Source: an uncultured Lentibacter sp. (GTDB lineage Bacteria; Pseudomonadota; Alphaproteobacteria; Rhodobacterales; Rhodobacteraceae). From it: 35,694 bases of DNA. This document shows positions 16,072 to 24,964 of the stretch, piece after piece (the first letter of the stretch is position 1; the number at the start of each line of letters is the position of its first letter). Location of the stretch: assembly GCF_937123735.1 (NCBI RefSeq), contig NZ_CAKZKL010000013.1:1-35694 (forward strand), in the 5' to 3' direction. The notes beneath the pieces were generated by a model. That model worked only from the letters and a program-made list of their open reading frames with translations. It had not been told where the DNA came from and did not search any database. The translations under genes were made by a program, and so were the position numbers.

Positions 16072-16788
16072 CTAGAAGATCAGGCCCCAGAGAATGGGCA
16101 GCAAAAGCGCTGTGGCCAGCGCGTTGAGGCCCATGGCGAGGCCGGAGAAGGCGCCGGCGGTTTCATTCACTTGCAGCGCGCGGGCGGTTCCGATGCCGTG
16201 GCTGGCTGTGCCGATGGCGAGGCCGCGCGCGCGCCAGTCTTTCACACCAACGAGGTTGAGCAACAGCGGGCCGAACATGGCCCCGAAGATGCCTGACACG
16301 ATGACAAGCACGGCTGTGAGCGAGGGCAGGCCGCCCAGCTCTTTGGCGATGCCCATGGCGACGGGGGCTGTGACGGACTTGGGCGCGATGGAGGCCATGA
16401 GCGCCTCGCGGCTGCCGGCCACCCAGAGCACGGCCACGGCCGAAGCCACGGCAGCCAGCGAGCCTGTGAGCATACTCGCGCCAATCGCGAGCCAGGAGGC
16501 GCGCACATGATGCCACTGGCGATAGAGCGGGATGGCGAGCGCCACCGTGGCGGGGCCAAGCAGGAAGTGAACGAACTGCGCGCCCTGAAAATAGGTGAGA
16601 TAATCTGTGCCTGTCAGGGCCAGCACAGCCACCACAAGCGCGACCGCGCCCAGCACAGGGTTGAGCAGCGGGTTGCGCCCGCCCTTTTCAAACACCCAGC
16701 TGGCGGCCTGAAAGGCGACAAGCGTGAGGGTGAGGTGAAAGAGCGGCGAGGCAGAGAGATAGACCCATGTTTGCGCAAGGTTAGTCAT
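16072..16788 (-). CDS. LrgB/CidB family membrane protein
   Basis: 238 residues, seven or more hydrophobic segments. Signature regions: NPLLNPVL near the N-terminus, FLLGPATVALAIPLYRQ, PKSVTAPVAMGIAKELGG and GTASHGIGTARALQ. With LrgA it forms a two-part inner-membrane system, long described as an antiholin-like murein hydrolase regulator. Relatives in Bacillus act as pyruvate carriers and the plant fusion PLGG1 carries glycolate/glycerate, so a small organic acid transporter is at least as likely. It overlaps the lrgA stop by 8 bases. Confidence 0.92.
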   Translation of the reverse strand: MTNLAQTWVYLSASPLFHLTLTLVAFQAASWVFEKGGRNPLLNPVLGAVALVVAVLALTGTDYLTYFQGAQFVHFLLGPATVALAIPLYRQWHHVRASWLAIGASMLTGSLAAVASAVAVLWVAGSREALMASIAPKSVTAPVAMGIAKELGGLPSLTAVLVIVSGIFGAMFGPLLLNLVGVKDWRARGLAIGTASHGIGTARALQVNETAGAFSGLAMGLNALATALLLPILWGLIF

Positions 16789-17128
16789 GGGTTTCTGCCT
16801 TGCCGAGCCAGCGCATCATCAGCGCGGTGATGACAATGGCGAGCGATGTGCTAAGCGCCACGGCCAGCGAGAGGGGCAAAAGCGCCTCTGACAACAGGGC
16901 ACTGTGCATGATGATCCCTGTGCCAGCAGGCACGAAGAGCAGCGACATATTGCGCAAGAGGCCCTCGGAGGTGCTGGCGAGCGCCTCTGGCACATGGCCA
17001 CGGACAAGCAGGAAGGCGAAGAGAATCGCCATGCCCAGAACGGGGCCGGGCACGGGCAGGCCAAGCGCCTGGGCCGCCAGCTCGCCCAGAAGTTGGCAAG
17101 AGAGAATGAGAGTGAGATAGCCGATCAT
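16781..17128 (-). CDS. LrgA/CidA family membrane protein
   Basis: 115 residues from the ATG at 17128 (GGAGG 6 bases upstream). Four hydrophobic segments, with LPVPGPVLGMAILF and LLRNMSLLFVPAGTGIIMH, the CidA/LrgA hallmarks. It pairs with LrgB, which begins inside its stop region, so one mRNA and translational coupling are likely. 55 bases separate it from tupA on the same strand; whether it is co-transcribed with the tungstate genes is unclear, as no terminator is visible in the gap. Confidence 0.92.
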   Translation of the reverse strand: MIGYLTLILSCQLLGELAAQALGLPVPGPVLGMAILFAFLLVRGHVPEALASTSEGLLRNMSLLFVPAGTGIIMHSALLSEALLPLSLAVALSTSLAIVITALMMRWLGKAETHD

Positions 17129-17183
17129 GTGCACCTCCGGACTGACACGCACCTTAAGCGCCCAGCAAGGGGGCGCAAAGCGC

Positions 17184-17987
17184 TTATTCCGCGTTGAAGG
17201 TGAAGAGGGTTTCACCGTTGATGGTGTAATTGTTGATCAGCTCCGCAGCGCGGGGGCTGGTGAGCCAGCCTTCGAGCTTGAGCGCCAGACCATGCTTCAC
17301 ATGCGGGTGCTTTGTGGGGCTGACAGGCAGGAAAGCGTATTGGTTGAAGAGCACAGGATCACCCGAAAAGAGCAGTGTTAGAGACTGTTTATTGCCGAAA
17401 TTGAGCCAGCTTGCCCGGTCGGCCAGCACATAGGCGTTGAGGCCTGCGGCTGTGTTGAGGGTTGCGCCCATGCCAGCGCCGGCCTCGTTATACCAGCCGG
17501 GCGCGCGCCTCTCTTCTAAGATGTTTGCGGCCCCCCAGAGCGCAAGCTCTTTCTTGTGCGTGCCGCTGTCATCGCCCCGGCTGGCGAAGGGGGCCTTGGC
17601 GCTGGCGATGGCGGTGAGGGCGGCGGCGGCGGTCTCTGCGCGCGCGATTTGCGCGGGGTCGTCTGACGGGCCGATCAGCACGAAATCGTTATACATGATT
17701 TCGCGGCGGTGGGTTCCGAAGCCGCCAGCGAGAAACGCGTCTTCTGCCTTGCGCGAATGCACAAGAATCGCATCGACATCGCCCGCCTCGCCAAGGCGGA
17801 TGGCTTGGCCTGTGCCAACGACGATGAGCTGGACATCGAGGCCCGTGTCTTTGGCGATTTCGGGGAGCAGAATGTCAGACAGGCCCGAATTGTGAAAGGA
17901 GGTGGTGACGGCCATTTTGAGCGTGTCGGCGGAGAGGGTGCTGGCCGAGGCAAGGAGCGCGATTGCAGTTAAAATGGAACGGATCAT
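17184..17987 (-). CDS. tupA: Tungstate ABC transporter, substrate-binding protein
   Basis: Periplasmic oxyanion-binding protein; signal peptide MIRSILTAIALLASASTLSA. 267 residues. The anion-site motif MAVTTSFHNSGL (25-36), VGTGQAIRLGEAGDVDAILVH and SRGDDSGTHKKE are typical of TupA-type rather than ModA-type proteins. Tungstate serves enzymes such as W-containing formate dehydrogenases. The start overlaps the tupC stop by 4 bases. Molybdate cannot be excluded, but the sequence pattern favours tungstate. Confidence 0.9.
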   Translation of the reverse strand: MIRSILTAIALLASASTLSADTLKMAVTTSFHNSGLSDILLPEIAKDTGLDVQLIVVGTGQAIRLGEAGDVDAILVHSRKAEDAFLAGGFGTHRREIMYNDFVLIGPSDDPAQIARAETAAAALTAIASAKAPFASRGDDSGTHKKELALWGAANILEERRAPGWYNEAGAGMGATLNTAAGLNAYVLADRASWLNFGNKQSLTLLFSGDPVLFNQYAFLPVSPTKHPHVKHGLALKLEGWLTSPRAAELINNYTINGETLFTFNAE

Positions 17988-18697
17988 AACACCAGGTCTC
18001 CTTTCAGGAAGGCTTGCGCCTCCTGGGTTTGGGGGGCTTCAAAAAACGCGTCTGCCGGGGCGGATTCGACGACCTGCCCTTTGTTGAGGAAGAGAACATC
18101 TGTTGCGAGGCGACGGGCTTGGCCGAGATCATGCGTGGCCATGAGAATGCGCGTGCCAGCGGCGCGGGCTTCAAGGATGAGCCGTTCGATATCGCGGGTG
18201 GCGGCGCCATCGAGGTTGGCGCAGGGCTCGTCGAGAAACAGGAGCTGTGGCGCGCGGATGAGGGCGCGGGCAAGGGCCAGCTTCTGCCGCTCGCCGCCCG
18301 AAAGCTGGCTGGCGCGCTGCTGCTCGTGGCCCGAGAGACCAAGGGTTTTGAGCCATGTCAGAGCCTGTTTTTCGGCCTCGTGCCGCGCCATGCCGTGCAC
18401 AGTGAGCGGATAGGTGAGGTTGCCCAGAACCGTGCGGCGCAGCATCACCGGCGTTTGGAAGACAAAGGCCTGAAGGGCGAAAGCCTTGCTGCGCGGGGCG
18501 GCATAGCGCACACGGCCAGCGCTTGGCTTTTCCAGCCCGTGCAGCAGGCGCAGGAGCGTGCTTTTGCCTGCGCCATTGGGGCCGAGGACGATTGTGAGGC
18601 CGGTGGGGCCTATCTCAAGATCAACCGGGCCGAGCAGGTGTTTGCCGTTGCGCGTTACAGAGGCGTTTTGCACGGAAAGGGGCAGGATATTTACCAT
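17984..18697 (-). CDS. tupC: Tungstate ABC transporter, ATP-binding protein
   Basis: 237 residues. Walker A GPNGAGKST (39-47), Q-loop FQ (Q81), signature LSGGE (132-136), Walker B LLFLDEP (152-158) and switch His in ATHD (H189) are all intact. It lacks the C-terminal TOBE/molybdopterin domain of ModC, as expected for the shorter TupC type. It overlaps tupB by 7 bases and tupA by 4, so the three form one tightly coupled operon. Confidence 0.92.
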   Translation of the reverse strand: MVNILPLSVQNASVTRNGKHLLGPVDLEIGPTGLTIVLGPNGAGKSTLLRLLHGLEKPSAGRVRYAAPRSKAFALQAFVFQTPVMLRRTVLGNLTYPLTVHGMARHEAEKQALTWLKTLGLSGHEQQRASQLSGGERQKLALARALIRAPQLLFLDEPCANLDGAATRDIERLILEARAAGTRILMATHDLGQARRLATDVLFLNKGQVVESAPADAFFEAPQTQEAQAFLKGDLVL

Positions 18698-19395
18698 CTG
18701 TCGCGCACCTCCGTGCCGGAGAGCATGTGCAGGGCGAGGTTGACCGCGACGGCGAGGCCGATGAGCACGAAGCCGAGGCCGATGGCGAGGGCGAAATCGC
18801 CCTTGGAGGTTTCGAGCGCGATGGCGGTTGTCATCACGCGGGTGACATGGTCGATATTGCCGCCCACGATCATGATCGCGCCGACTTCGCCGATCCCGCG
18901 GCCAAAGCCTGCGAGCGCGGCTGTGAGCAGGGCGCGGCGGCTGTCCCAGAGCAGTGTCTTGATCCGCTGGGGGCGGGTTGTGTTGAGCGAGATCAGCAGG
19001 TCGTGATATTCGGCCCAGAGATCGCGGATGGACTGATGCGCGATGGAGGCGATGAGCGGCGTGAGGATGACCACCTGCGCGATGATCATGGCCCAGGGTG
19101 TGAACAGAAGCCCCATGACGCCGAAGGGGCCGGAGCGCGACAGCATGAGGTAAACCACAAGGCCGACCACCACAGGGGGCAGGCCCATGAGCGCGTTGAG
19201 CACGGCGATAACCAAGCGACGCAGGCGATAGCGCGAGACGGCGAGCCAGGCGCCAAGCGGCAGGCCAATGAGCGCGGCGATGGCCACGGCGGAGCAGGTG
19301 ACCAGCAAGGAGCGCGCCGCGATCTCGTAGAGATCGGCGTCAAACGTGACGATCAGCCAGAAGGCTGCCTGAATGCCTTGCCATATTTCGAGCAT
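18691..19395 (-). CDS. tupB: Tungstate ABC transporter, permease
   Basis: 234 residues from the ATG at 19395 (AAAAGGAG 5 bases upstream; upstream in-frame starts lack a ribosome site). Five or six membrane segments and the EAA-type loop that contacts the ATPase (LISLNTTRPQRIKTLLWDSRR, then AAL.GFGRGIGEVGA). First gene of tupBCA, divergent from pxpB across 127 bases. I could not find a ModE/TupR-type operator there. Confidence 0.92.
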   Translation of the reverse strand: MLEIWQGIQAAFWLIVTFDADLYEIAARSLLVTCSAVAIAALIGLPLGAWLAVSRYRLRRLVIAVLNALMGLPPVVVGLVVYLMLSRSGPFGVMGLLFTPWAMIIAQVVILTPLIASIAHQSIRDLWAEYHDLLISLNTTRPQRIKTLLWDSRRALLTAALAGFGRGIGEVGAIMIVGGNIDHVTRVMTTAIALETSKGDFALAIGLGFVLIGLAVAVNLALHMLSGTEVRDRW

Positions 19396-19522
19396 TGGCT
19401 CTCCTTTTGGTCTGCATAGTGTCGCCAAGGCGCGAATGCCATAGGGCCAGATACGGATAAGCGCTTTCAAATTGCGACATCATGGGAGAGATTGGGCCTG
19501 ATAAATTTCGTAAAGGAAAGTC

Positions 19523-20257
19523 ATGGCGCAGATGCCGCAAATTGCTCCGATTGGGACAGAGGGCTATCTGGTGCGCTTTGCTGATAGGCTGGATGACGGA
19601 GCCAACCGTGCGCTTGTGGGCTTTGCTGCGGCGCTGGAGGCGGAGGAGATTGACGGCATCGTCGAGGTGTCTACGGCGTTGGCCTCTGTCTTTGTGCGCT
19701 TTGACGCACTGCGGATTGCGCGGGCAGATCTGGTGGCGCGTTTGCAGGGGCTTCTGGACAGCCGCGACTGGAAAACAGAGTCTAACATAGCCAAAAAGCG
19801 GCTTTGGCGTGTGCCAACGCTTTATGGCGGCGCGGCGGGGCCGCAGCTTGCAGAGGCGGCGAAGCTGGCCGGTTTGCGCGAGGAAGCGGCTGTGCGCGAG
19901 CTGAGTGCGGCGCGGGTGCGGGTGCTGGCCATCGGCTTTGCGCCGGGGCAGCCCTACCTTGGAATGCTGCCAGAGCGCTGGGATGTGCCGCGCCAGACCG
20001 AGCTGACCCCGCGTGTGCCGCAGGGCGCGCTTGTGCTGGCTGTGCGGCAGTTCTGCCTCTTTGCCAATGAGACGCCCACGGGCTGGCGGCATATTGCAAG
20101 CACGCATATGAAGCTTTTCCGCCCCGAAGCTGAGGCGCCTTTCGCGCTACGACCCGGGGATGAGATGATCTTTGAGCCCGTATCAGAGCATGATTGGGCC
20201 TTGTTAGAGACTGACCCCTTGGGAGGCGCGCAGCTTGCGGAGGCGGGGGATGCCTGA
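19523..20257 (+). CDS. pxpB: 5-oxoprolinase subunit B
   Basis: Part of the ATP-dependent bacterial 5-oxoprolinase PxpABC, which converts the spontaneous glutamine/glutathione breakdown product 5-oxoproline to glutamate. 244 residues of the KipI/allophanate hydrolase subunit 1 type. The family box appears as GFAPGQPYLGMLPE (usually GFAPGFAYL), followed by RQTELTPRVPQGALVLA and TPTGWRHI. AAAGGA precedes the ATG. It overlaps pxpC by 8 bases. Confidence 0.9.
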   Translation: MAQMPQIAPIGTEGYLVRFADRLDDGANRALVGFAAALEAEEIDGIVEVSTALASVFVRFDALRIARADLVARLQGLLDSRDWKTESNIAKKRLWRVPTLYGGAAGPQLAEAAKLAGLREEAAVRELSAARVRVLAIGFAPGQPYLGMLPERWDVPRQTELTPRVPQGALVLAVRQFCLFANETPTGWRHIASTHMKLFRPEAEAPFALRPGDEMIFEPVSEHDWALLETDPLGGAQLAEAGDA

Positions 20258-21260
20258 GCTTTTGTTGCATCAGATCGGCCCCAACGCGAGCCTTCAGGAC
20301 TTGGGGCGCGAGGGCTATTTGCGCTTTGGCCTGTCGCGCGGGGGCGCGATGGACCGTCTTGCGCTCTTGGAGGCGGCGGCACTGTTGGGGCAGGGGCTGG
20401 ATATTGCCGCGATCGAGCTGCCGAGCGCGCCTGTGACGCTGAGCGTGGATGCGCCGCAGCGGGTGGCGCTGACGGGTGCGCCCATGTTGGCCGAGGCAGG
20501 TGGACGCAGCTTACAGTGGGGCGCGAGCCATTTGCTTGAGGCGGGCGAGGCCCTTTCCCTGCGGCCCACGGGGCGGGGGCTTTACGGATACATTGCCTTT
20601 GGCGGTGGTATAGAGACGGATTTGACGCTTGGCCGCCGCTCGGCACATTTCACGGGTGGGCTTGGCCGCGCGCTCGCGGCGGGCGATGTGTTGCCGCTGG
20701 GAGCAGATAACAAACCAAGCGCGCCGCCGCGCAAGCTTGCGGCAGACAACCGCTTTGACGGCGGGCGTATCCGCTTTGTGACGGGGCCGCAGACGGAGCT
20801 GTATAGCGCTGAAACCCGCGCGGCCTTTGGCGCGGCGCGCTTTGTCAAGAGCAGCCATGCCAACCGGCAGGCGGCGAAGCTGGACCACCAAGGCGCGCCC
20901 TTTGCGGCTGACGGGCAGCTGGGGGTTGTTTCAGAGGTGATTGTGCCGGGGGACATCCAGATGACCGGGGCGGGCGAGCCATTTGTGCTTCTGGCAGAGC
21001 ACCAGACAATGGGAGGTTATCCGCGCATTGGCGCGGTGATTGGGCAGGATATTGCGCGTGTCGCGCAGGCGAGCGTGGGGGTGGAGCTGTGGTTTGAGCA
21101 GATCTCGCTGGAGGAGGCAGATAGGCTCTACACGCCGGAAAACGAGCTTTTGCGCAGGATTAGAGACGCTTCAGAGCCTCTGCTGCGCGACCCGCGTGAG
21201 ATGAACGGCCTGCTGGGCTATCAGCTGATCAGCGGGATGATAACAGGACAGGAGGATTAG
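20250..21260 (+). CDS. pxpC: 5-oxoprolinase subunit C
   Basis: 336 residues from the ATG at 20250 (GGAGGCGGGGG just upstream; an earlier ATG at 20235 would add 5 residues). KipA/carboxyltransferase-domain protein: QDLGREGYLRFGLSRGGAMDRLAL at the N-terminus, GYIAFGGGIET, and the conserved DRMG-like and GG(Y)PRIG segments (MGGYPRIGAVIGQDIARVAQ). Works with PxpA and PxpB. It overlaps pxpB by 8 bases and stops 3 bases before the pxpA ATG. Confidence 0.92.
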   Translation: MPELLLHQIGPNASLQDLGREGYLRFGLSRGGAMDRLALLEAAALLGQGLDIAAIELPSAPVTLSVDAPQRVALTGAPMLAEAGGRSLQWGASHLLEAGEALSLRPTGRGLYGYIAFGGGIETDLTLGRRSAHFTGGLGRALAAGDVLPLGADNKPSAPPRKLAADNRFDGGRIRFVTGPQTELYSAETRAAFGAARFVKSSHANRQAAKLDHQGAPFAADGQLGVVSEVIVPGDIQMTGAGEPFVLLAEHQTMGGYPRIGAVIGQDIARVAQASVGVELWFEQISLEEADRLYTPENELLRRIRDASEPLLRDPREMNGLLGYQLISGMITGQED

Positions 21261-21263
21261 CGC

Positions 21264-22022
21264 ATGGTTATGAAAGTGGATTTGAACTCGGATATGGGCG
21301 AGGGTTTTGGCCCGTGGCGTATGGGCGATGATGCGGCGCTTCTCGATGTGATCACCTCGGCCAATATTGCCTGTGGTGCCCATGCGGGTGACCCTGATGT
21401 GATGGCCAAGACCATGCGGCTTGCGGCGAAGAACGGTGTCGGCATTGGCGCGCACCCCGGTTTTGCCGACCTCAAGGGATTTGGGCGGCGGCGGCTCAAC
21501 ATTGGTGCGGAAGAGCTGGGCAACTTGATTGCCTATCAGCTCGGTGCGGCGCAGGGCATGGCCAAGAGCGTGGGGGCAACGGTGCGCCATTTCAAGCTGC
21601 ATGGCGCGCTTTCAAACATGTGTTCGGAAGACGCAGCCCTTGCGCGCACCTGCTATGAGGCGGCGCTGAGGGTGGACCCTGATATCATCCTGATGGTGCT
21701 GGCAGAGACAGCGCAGCAGGCCGTGGTGGAGGCGCTCGGGGCAAACTGGGCCGGCGAGATTTTTGCCGACCGCGCTTATGAGGACGATGCGACGCTGGTG
21801 GACCGCAGCAAGCCCGGCGCGGTGCTCCATGAGGCCGATGTGGCGGCGGAGCGTATTCTCAACATGCTGCGCGAGGATGCGATTATTGCGGAAAGCGGCA
21901 AGCGTATCCCCGCCAAGATCGACACGATCTGCCTGCATGGGGACACGCCTGAAGCTGTGGAAATGGCCCGCGCGCTGCGCGAGAAGCTGAGCGCGGCGGG
22001 TGTGACGCTGGCGCAGTTTTAG
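21264..22022 (+). CDS. pxpA: 5-oxoprolinase subunit A (LamB/YcsF family)
   Basis: 252 residues, standard length. Strong family boxes: [66 protein letters not shown] and [20 protein letters not shown] lies 8 bases upstream of the ATG at 21264. Last gene of pxpBCA. Its stop codon overlaps the stop of the convergent dapA by sharing TTAG. Confidence 0.95.
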   Translation: MVMKVDLNSDMGEGFGPWRMGDDAALLDVITSANIACGAHAGDPDVMAKTMRLAAKNGVGIGAHPGFADLKGFGRRRLNIGAEELGNLIAYQLGAAQGMAKSVGATVRHFKLHGALSNMCSEDAALARTCYEAALRVDPDIILMVLAETAQQAVVEALGANWAGEIFADRAYEDDATLVDRSKPGAVLHEADVAAERILNMLREDAIIAESGKRIPAKIDTICLHGDTPEAVEMARALREKLSAAGVTLAQF

Positions 22023-22894
22023 GCCAGCAAGCCTGCGTGGCGCAGGGCGTCGTCGATCAGCGCTTCTGTGGCCTCGCTCACGCTGGTGAGGGGCAGGCGC
22101 ACTTCCGAGCCACAGAGGCCGAGGCGGGACATGGCGTATTTTGCACCCGCAACGCCCGGCTCCTTGAAAATCGCGATGTGCAGCGGCATGAGCTTGTCTT
22201 GCAGCTCCAGCGCCTTGGCATAATCGCCCGCGAGCGTGGCCTCCTGAAACTGCGCACAGAGCGCAGGGGCGACATTGGCCGTCACCGAAATGCAGCCGAC
22301 ACCGCCGTGGGCGTTGAAGCCAAGCGCGGTGGCATCTTCGCCTGACAGCTGGATGAACTCCTTGCCGCAGGTGATGCGCTGTTGTGGCACGCGGGAAAGA
22401 TCGCCTGTGGCGTCCTTGACGCCGACGATGCGCTCAAGCTTGGCGAGCGCGCCCATGGTTTCGGGCGACATATCGACAACCGAGCGGCCGGGGATGTTGT
22501 AGATGATGATCGGCAGGGAGCAGCAGTCGTGCACGGCGCGGAAATGGGCAATGAGGCCCGCCTGTGTGGGCTTGTTGTAATAGGGCGTGACCACGAGGAT
22601 GCCGTTGGCCCCGGCCTTTTCGGCGGCTTGGGCAAGGCGGATCGCTTCCAGCGTGTTGTTGGACCCGGCCCCGGCGATAACCGGCACCCGCCCTGCGGCG
22701 GCCTTCACCACGATCTCGACAACTTTGTCATGCTCGCCGTGAGTCAGTGTGGGGCTTTCGCCCGTGGTGCCCACCGGAACAAAGCCGTGGCTGCCTTCGC
22801 CGATATGCCATTCAACCAGTTGTTTGAGCGTCTCGACATCCAATTCACCGTTTTTGAACGGCGTGACCAATGCAGGCATGGATCCTTTGAACAT
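22019..22894 (-). CDS. dapA: 4-hydroxy-tetrahydrodipicolinate synthase
   Basis: Condenses pyruvate with aspartate semialdehyde, the entry to the lysine/diaminopimelate branch. 291 residues. GTTGESPTL (T43, T44), IYNIPGR with Y132, and Schiff-base Lys K160 in VGVKDATGD are all present, so it is a true DapA rather than a neighbouring aldolase. AAAAGGAG precedes the ATG. It diverges from the lytic transglycosylase, and both serve the peptidoglycan theme. Its 3' end overlaps pxpA. Confidence 0.96.
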   Translation of the reverse strand: MFKGSMPALVTPFKNGELDVETLKQLVEWHIGEGSHGFVPVGTTGESPTLTHGEHDKVVEIVVKAAAGRVPVIAGAGSNNTLEAIRLAQAAEKAGANGILVVTPYYNKPTQAGLIAHFRAVHDCCSLPIIIYNIPGRSVVDMSPETMGALAKLERIVGVKDATGDLSRVPQQRITCGKEFIQLSGEDATALGFNAHGGVGCISVTANVAPALCAQFQEATLAGDYAKALELQDKLMPLHIAIFKEPGVAGAKYAMSRLGLCGSEVRLPLTSVSEATEALIDDALRHAGLLA

Positions 22895-22957
22895 GTTACG
22901 CTCCTTTTGACTGTGTTGTTTTGCTGCGCCGTCTTTCGTGATTGGAGAGACGCAGGT

Positions 22958-22987
22958 TTGCGAGGTAGGGTGGGCCTGTTCTATCCT
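22958..22987 (+). promoter_or_regulatory. Possible promoter of the lytic transglycosylase
   Basis: TTGCGA (22958-22963), 18-base spacer, TATCCT (22982-22987), placed 15 bases before the ATG at 23003 within the 108-base divergent gap with dapA. Match to the sigma-70 consensus is moderate only, and the resulting leader would be very short. Confidence 0.3.
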
Positions 22988-23002
22988 GTTTCATAAGGAA
23001 AA

Positions 23003-24964
23003 ATGCAAGAGATGTTTCTGCGTGCCATTGTTCTTTTGAGCCTTGTTGCCTTGTCTGACCCGGTTGGGGCCACGCCTGTGCTGGCACCGCGGCCCCTGAC
23101 GGGCGCTGTCAACGCTGCGGAGCGTGCCGATTGGGCAATGGCTGCGCGGCTGGCGGCGAAAGCGGCGCCTGAGGCGGAAACGCTGGTTGAGTGGATGCGG
23201 TTGCGCAGCGGAGAGGGGACGGCGGCACAGGCGCTTGCGTTTGTGCAGCGCTATCCGCATTGGCCGGGGCTGGCGCGGTTGGCCCGGCAGAGCGAGGCCG
23301 CCTTTGTGCAGGCTCCGGCGGCTGAGAGGCTTGCGTTTTTTCGGGCCTATCCGCCGGTGTCCAGCGGCGCGGCCCTGAGCTTTGCCGAGGCGCTTATGGG
23401 GGCTGGCGAAAGAGGCGAGGCCGAAGCCACGCTTGTGATGGCCTGGCGTAGCCTTGAGATGGACAGCGCGCAGCAGGCGGCTTATCTGGCCCGCTATGAA
23501 AGCCTGTTGGCTCCGCATCATGCGGCGCGTCTGGACATGGCTTTGTGGCGGGGCCTGTCGGGAGAGGTGCGCCGGATGTTGCCGCTTGTGAGCGCGCCGC
23601 AGCGCGCTCTGGCCAGCGCGCGTCAGGGGCTGCGCGCCGGAGCGCCCGACCCGGAGGCCTTGATTGCCAAGGTGCCTGTGGCGCTGCGGGGCCACCCCGG
23701 CCTCGCTTATGAGGTGTTTCTTTGGCACTATCACCGTGGCAGCAAGGCGCGTGCCATCGCGTTGATGATCGAGAGCAGCGCAGCGGGCAACCTAGGCGAG
23801 CCACTGCGCTGGGCCGGTTGGCGGCGCAGCCTTGTGCGCCAGATCATGCGCGAGGGCGACGCCCAAACGGCCTATGCGCTGAGCCGCGATCATGGGCTTT
23901 TTGAGGGCAGCTCTTTTGCCGATCTTGAGTGGCTTGCCGGTTATCTGGCGCTGCGCAAGCTGGGCGACCCTGCACGGGCCTTGCAGCATTTTGAACGGAT
24001 GAGAGAGGCTGTTGAGTCGCCCATTTCGCTGGGTCGTGCAGGCTTTTGGAAAGGCGAGGCGCTGGAGCGGCTGGGCCGCAGTGACGCGGCGCGCGCGGCC
24101 TATGCGGCAGGCGGGCAGCACCAGACGAGCTTTTACGGGCTGCTGGCAGCAGAGCGGGCGGGAGCAGGCTCTGATGTGGCGCTGAAGGGCGCGGAGTATT
24201 TCCCTGCCTGGCAGCAGGCGGCTTTTGCCCAGAGTGACCTGGCGCGGATTGTCGAGCTGGCGGTGAAGAACAACATGCTGAGCCTTGCGGAGCAGTTCAT
24301 TCTGGCGCTGGCCGAAGGCGCGGACCGCACGACGCTGGGACAGCTGGGCAATTTTGCCACCGACTTGGGCGCGCCGCATCTGGCTGTGATGCTGGGCAAG
24401 GAGGCGGCTGCGCGCGGAATTGTCTTGCCGGCGCATTATTATGCCTTGCATCCGATGCAGGAGATGGCGCTGCCTGTGCCCATGGAGATGGCGCTGGCGA
24501 TTGCGCGGCGCGAGAGCGAGTTTGACCCGGGCGTGGCCAGCGGCGCGGGCGCGCTGGGCTTAATGCAGGTGATGCCTGCCACGGCAAAGGAAGTGGCCGA
24601 AGGGCTGGGCCTTGGGTTTGAGCAAAGCCGTGTCTTGAATGACTGGCGCTACAATGCCGAGTTGGGCGCGGCCTATCTCGCAACGCTCTCGGAGCGCTAT
24701 GACGGCAATGTTGTGATGATCTCGGCGGCCTATAATGCGGGGCCCTCGCGGCCCGACCGCTGGATGCGCGAGCGCGGCGATCCGCGCCAAGGCGAGATGG
24801 ATGTGGTGGACTGGATCGAGCACATTCCGTTTAACGAGACGCGCAACTATGTGATGCGGGTGGCCGAGAGCCTGCCTGTCTACCGTGCGCGGCTGGGCAA
24901 GCCCGCCCACCCTGTGCCATTCAGCAAGGAGCTTGTCGGGACAACGCTGAGGGTGGGCAATTAG
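23003..24964 (+). CDS. Soluble lytic murein transglycosylase
   Basis: Cleaves the MurNAc-GlcNAc bond of peptidoglycan with formation of 1,6-anhydro-MurNAc. 653 residues with an N-terminal export signal (MFLRAIVLLSLVALSDPVGA). A long helical superhelix of TPR-like repeats (about 40-450; e.g. LRKLGDPARALQHFERM, KGEALERLGRSDAARAAY) precedes a C-terminal Slt70-type goose-lysozyme domain. The domain has IARRESEFDP (catalytic E504), SGAGALGLMQVMPATA and AAYNAGPSR, then ETRNYVMRV. AAGGA lies 3 bases before ATG 23003; ATG 23012 is an alternative. Its stop overlaps that of the convergent EamA gene. Confidence 0.93.
   Translation: MQEMFLRAIVLLSLVALSDPVGATPVLAPRPLTGAVNAAERADWAMAARLAAKAAPEAETLVEWMRLRSGEGTAAQALAFVQRYPHWPGLARLARQSEAAFVQAPAAERLAFFRAYPPVSSGAALSFAEALMGAGERGEAEATLVMAWRSLEMDSAQQAAYLARYESLLAPHHAARLDMALWRGLSGEVRRMLPLVSAPQRALASARQGLRAGAPDPEALIAKVPVALRGHPGLAYEVFLWHYHRGSKARAIALMIESSAAGNLGEPLRWAGWRRSLVRQIMREGDAQTAYALSRDHGLFEGSSFADLEWLAGYLALRKLGDPARALQHFERMREAVESPISLGRAGFWKGEALERLGRSDAARAAYAAGGQHQTSFYGLLAAERAGAGSDVALKGAEYFPAWQQAAFAQSDLARIVELAVKNNMLSLAEQFILALAEGADRTTLGQLGNFATDLGAPHLAVMLGKEAAARGIVLPAHYYALHPMQEMALPVPMEMALAIARRESEFDPGVASGAGALGLMQVMPATAKEVAEGLGLGFEQSRVLNDWRYNAELGAAYLATLSERYDGNVVMISAAYNAGPSRPDRWMRERGDPRQGEMDVVDWIEHIPFNETRNYVMRVAESLPVYRARLGKPAHPVPFSKELVGTTLRVGN

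Noticed and set aside
23003..24964. Phage-type lysozyme or prophage remnant
   Set aside because: The C-terminal domain is Slt70-type behind a long helical superhelix with export signal; neighbours are chromosomal housekeeping genes.
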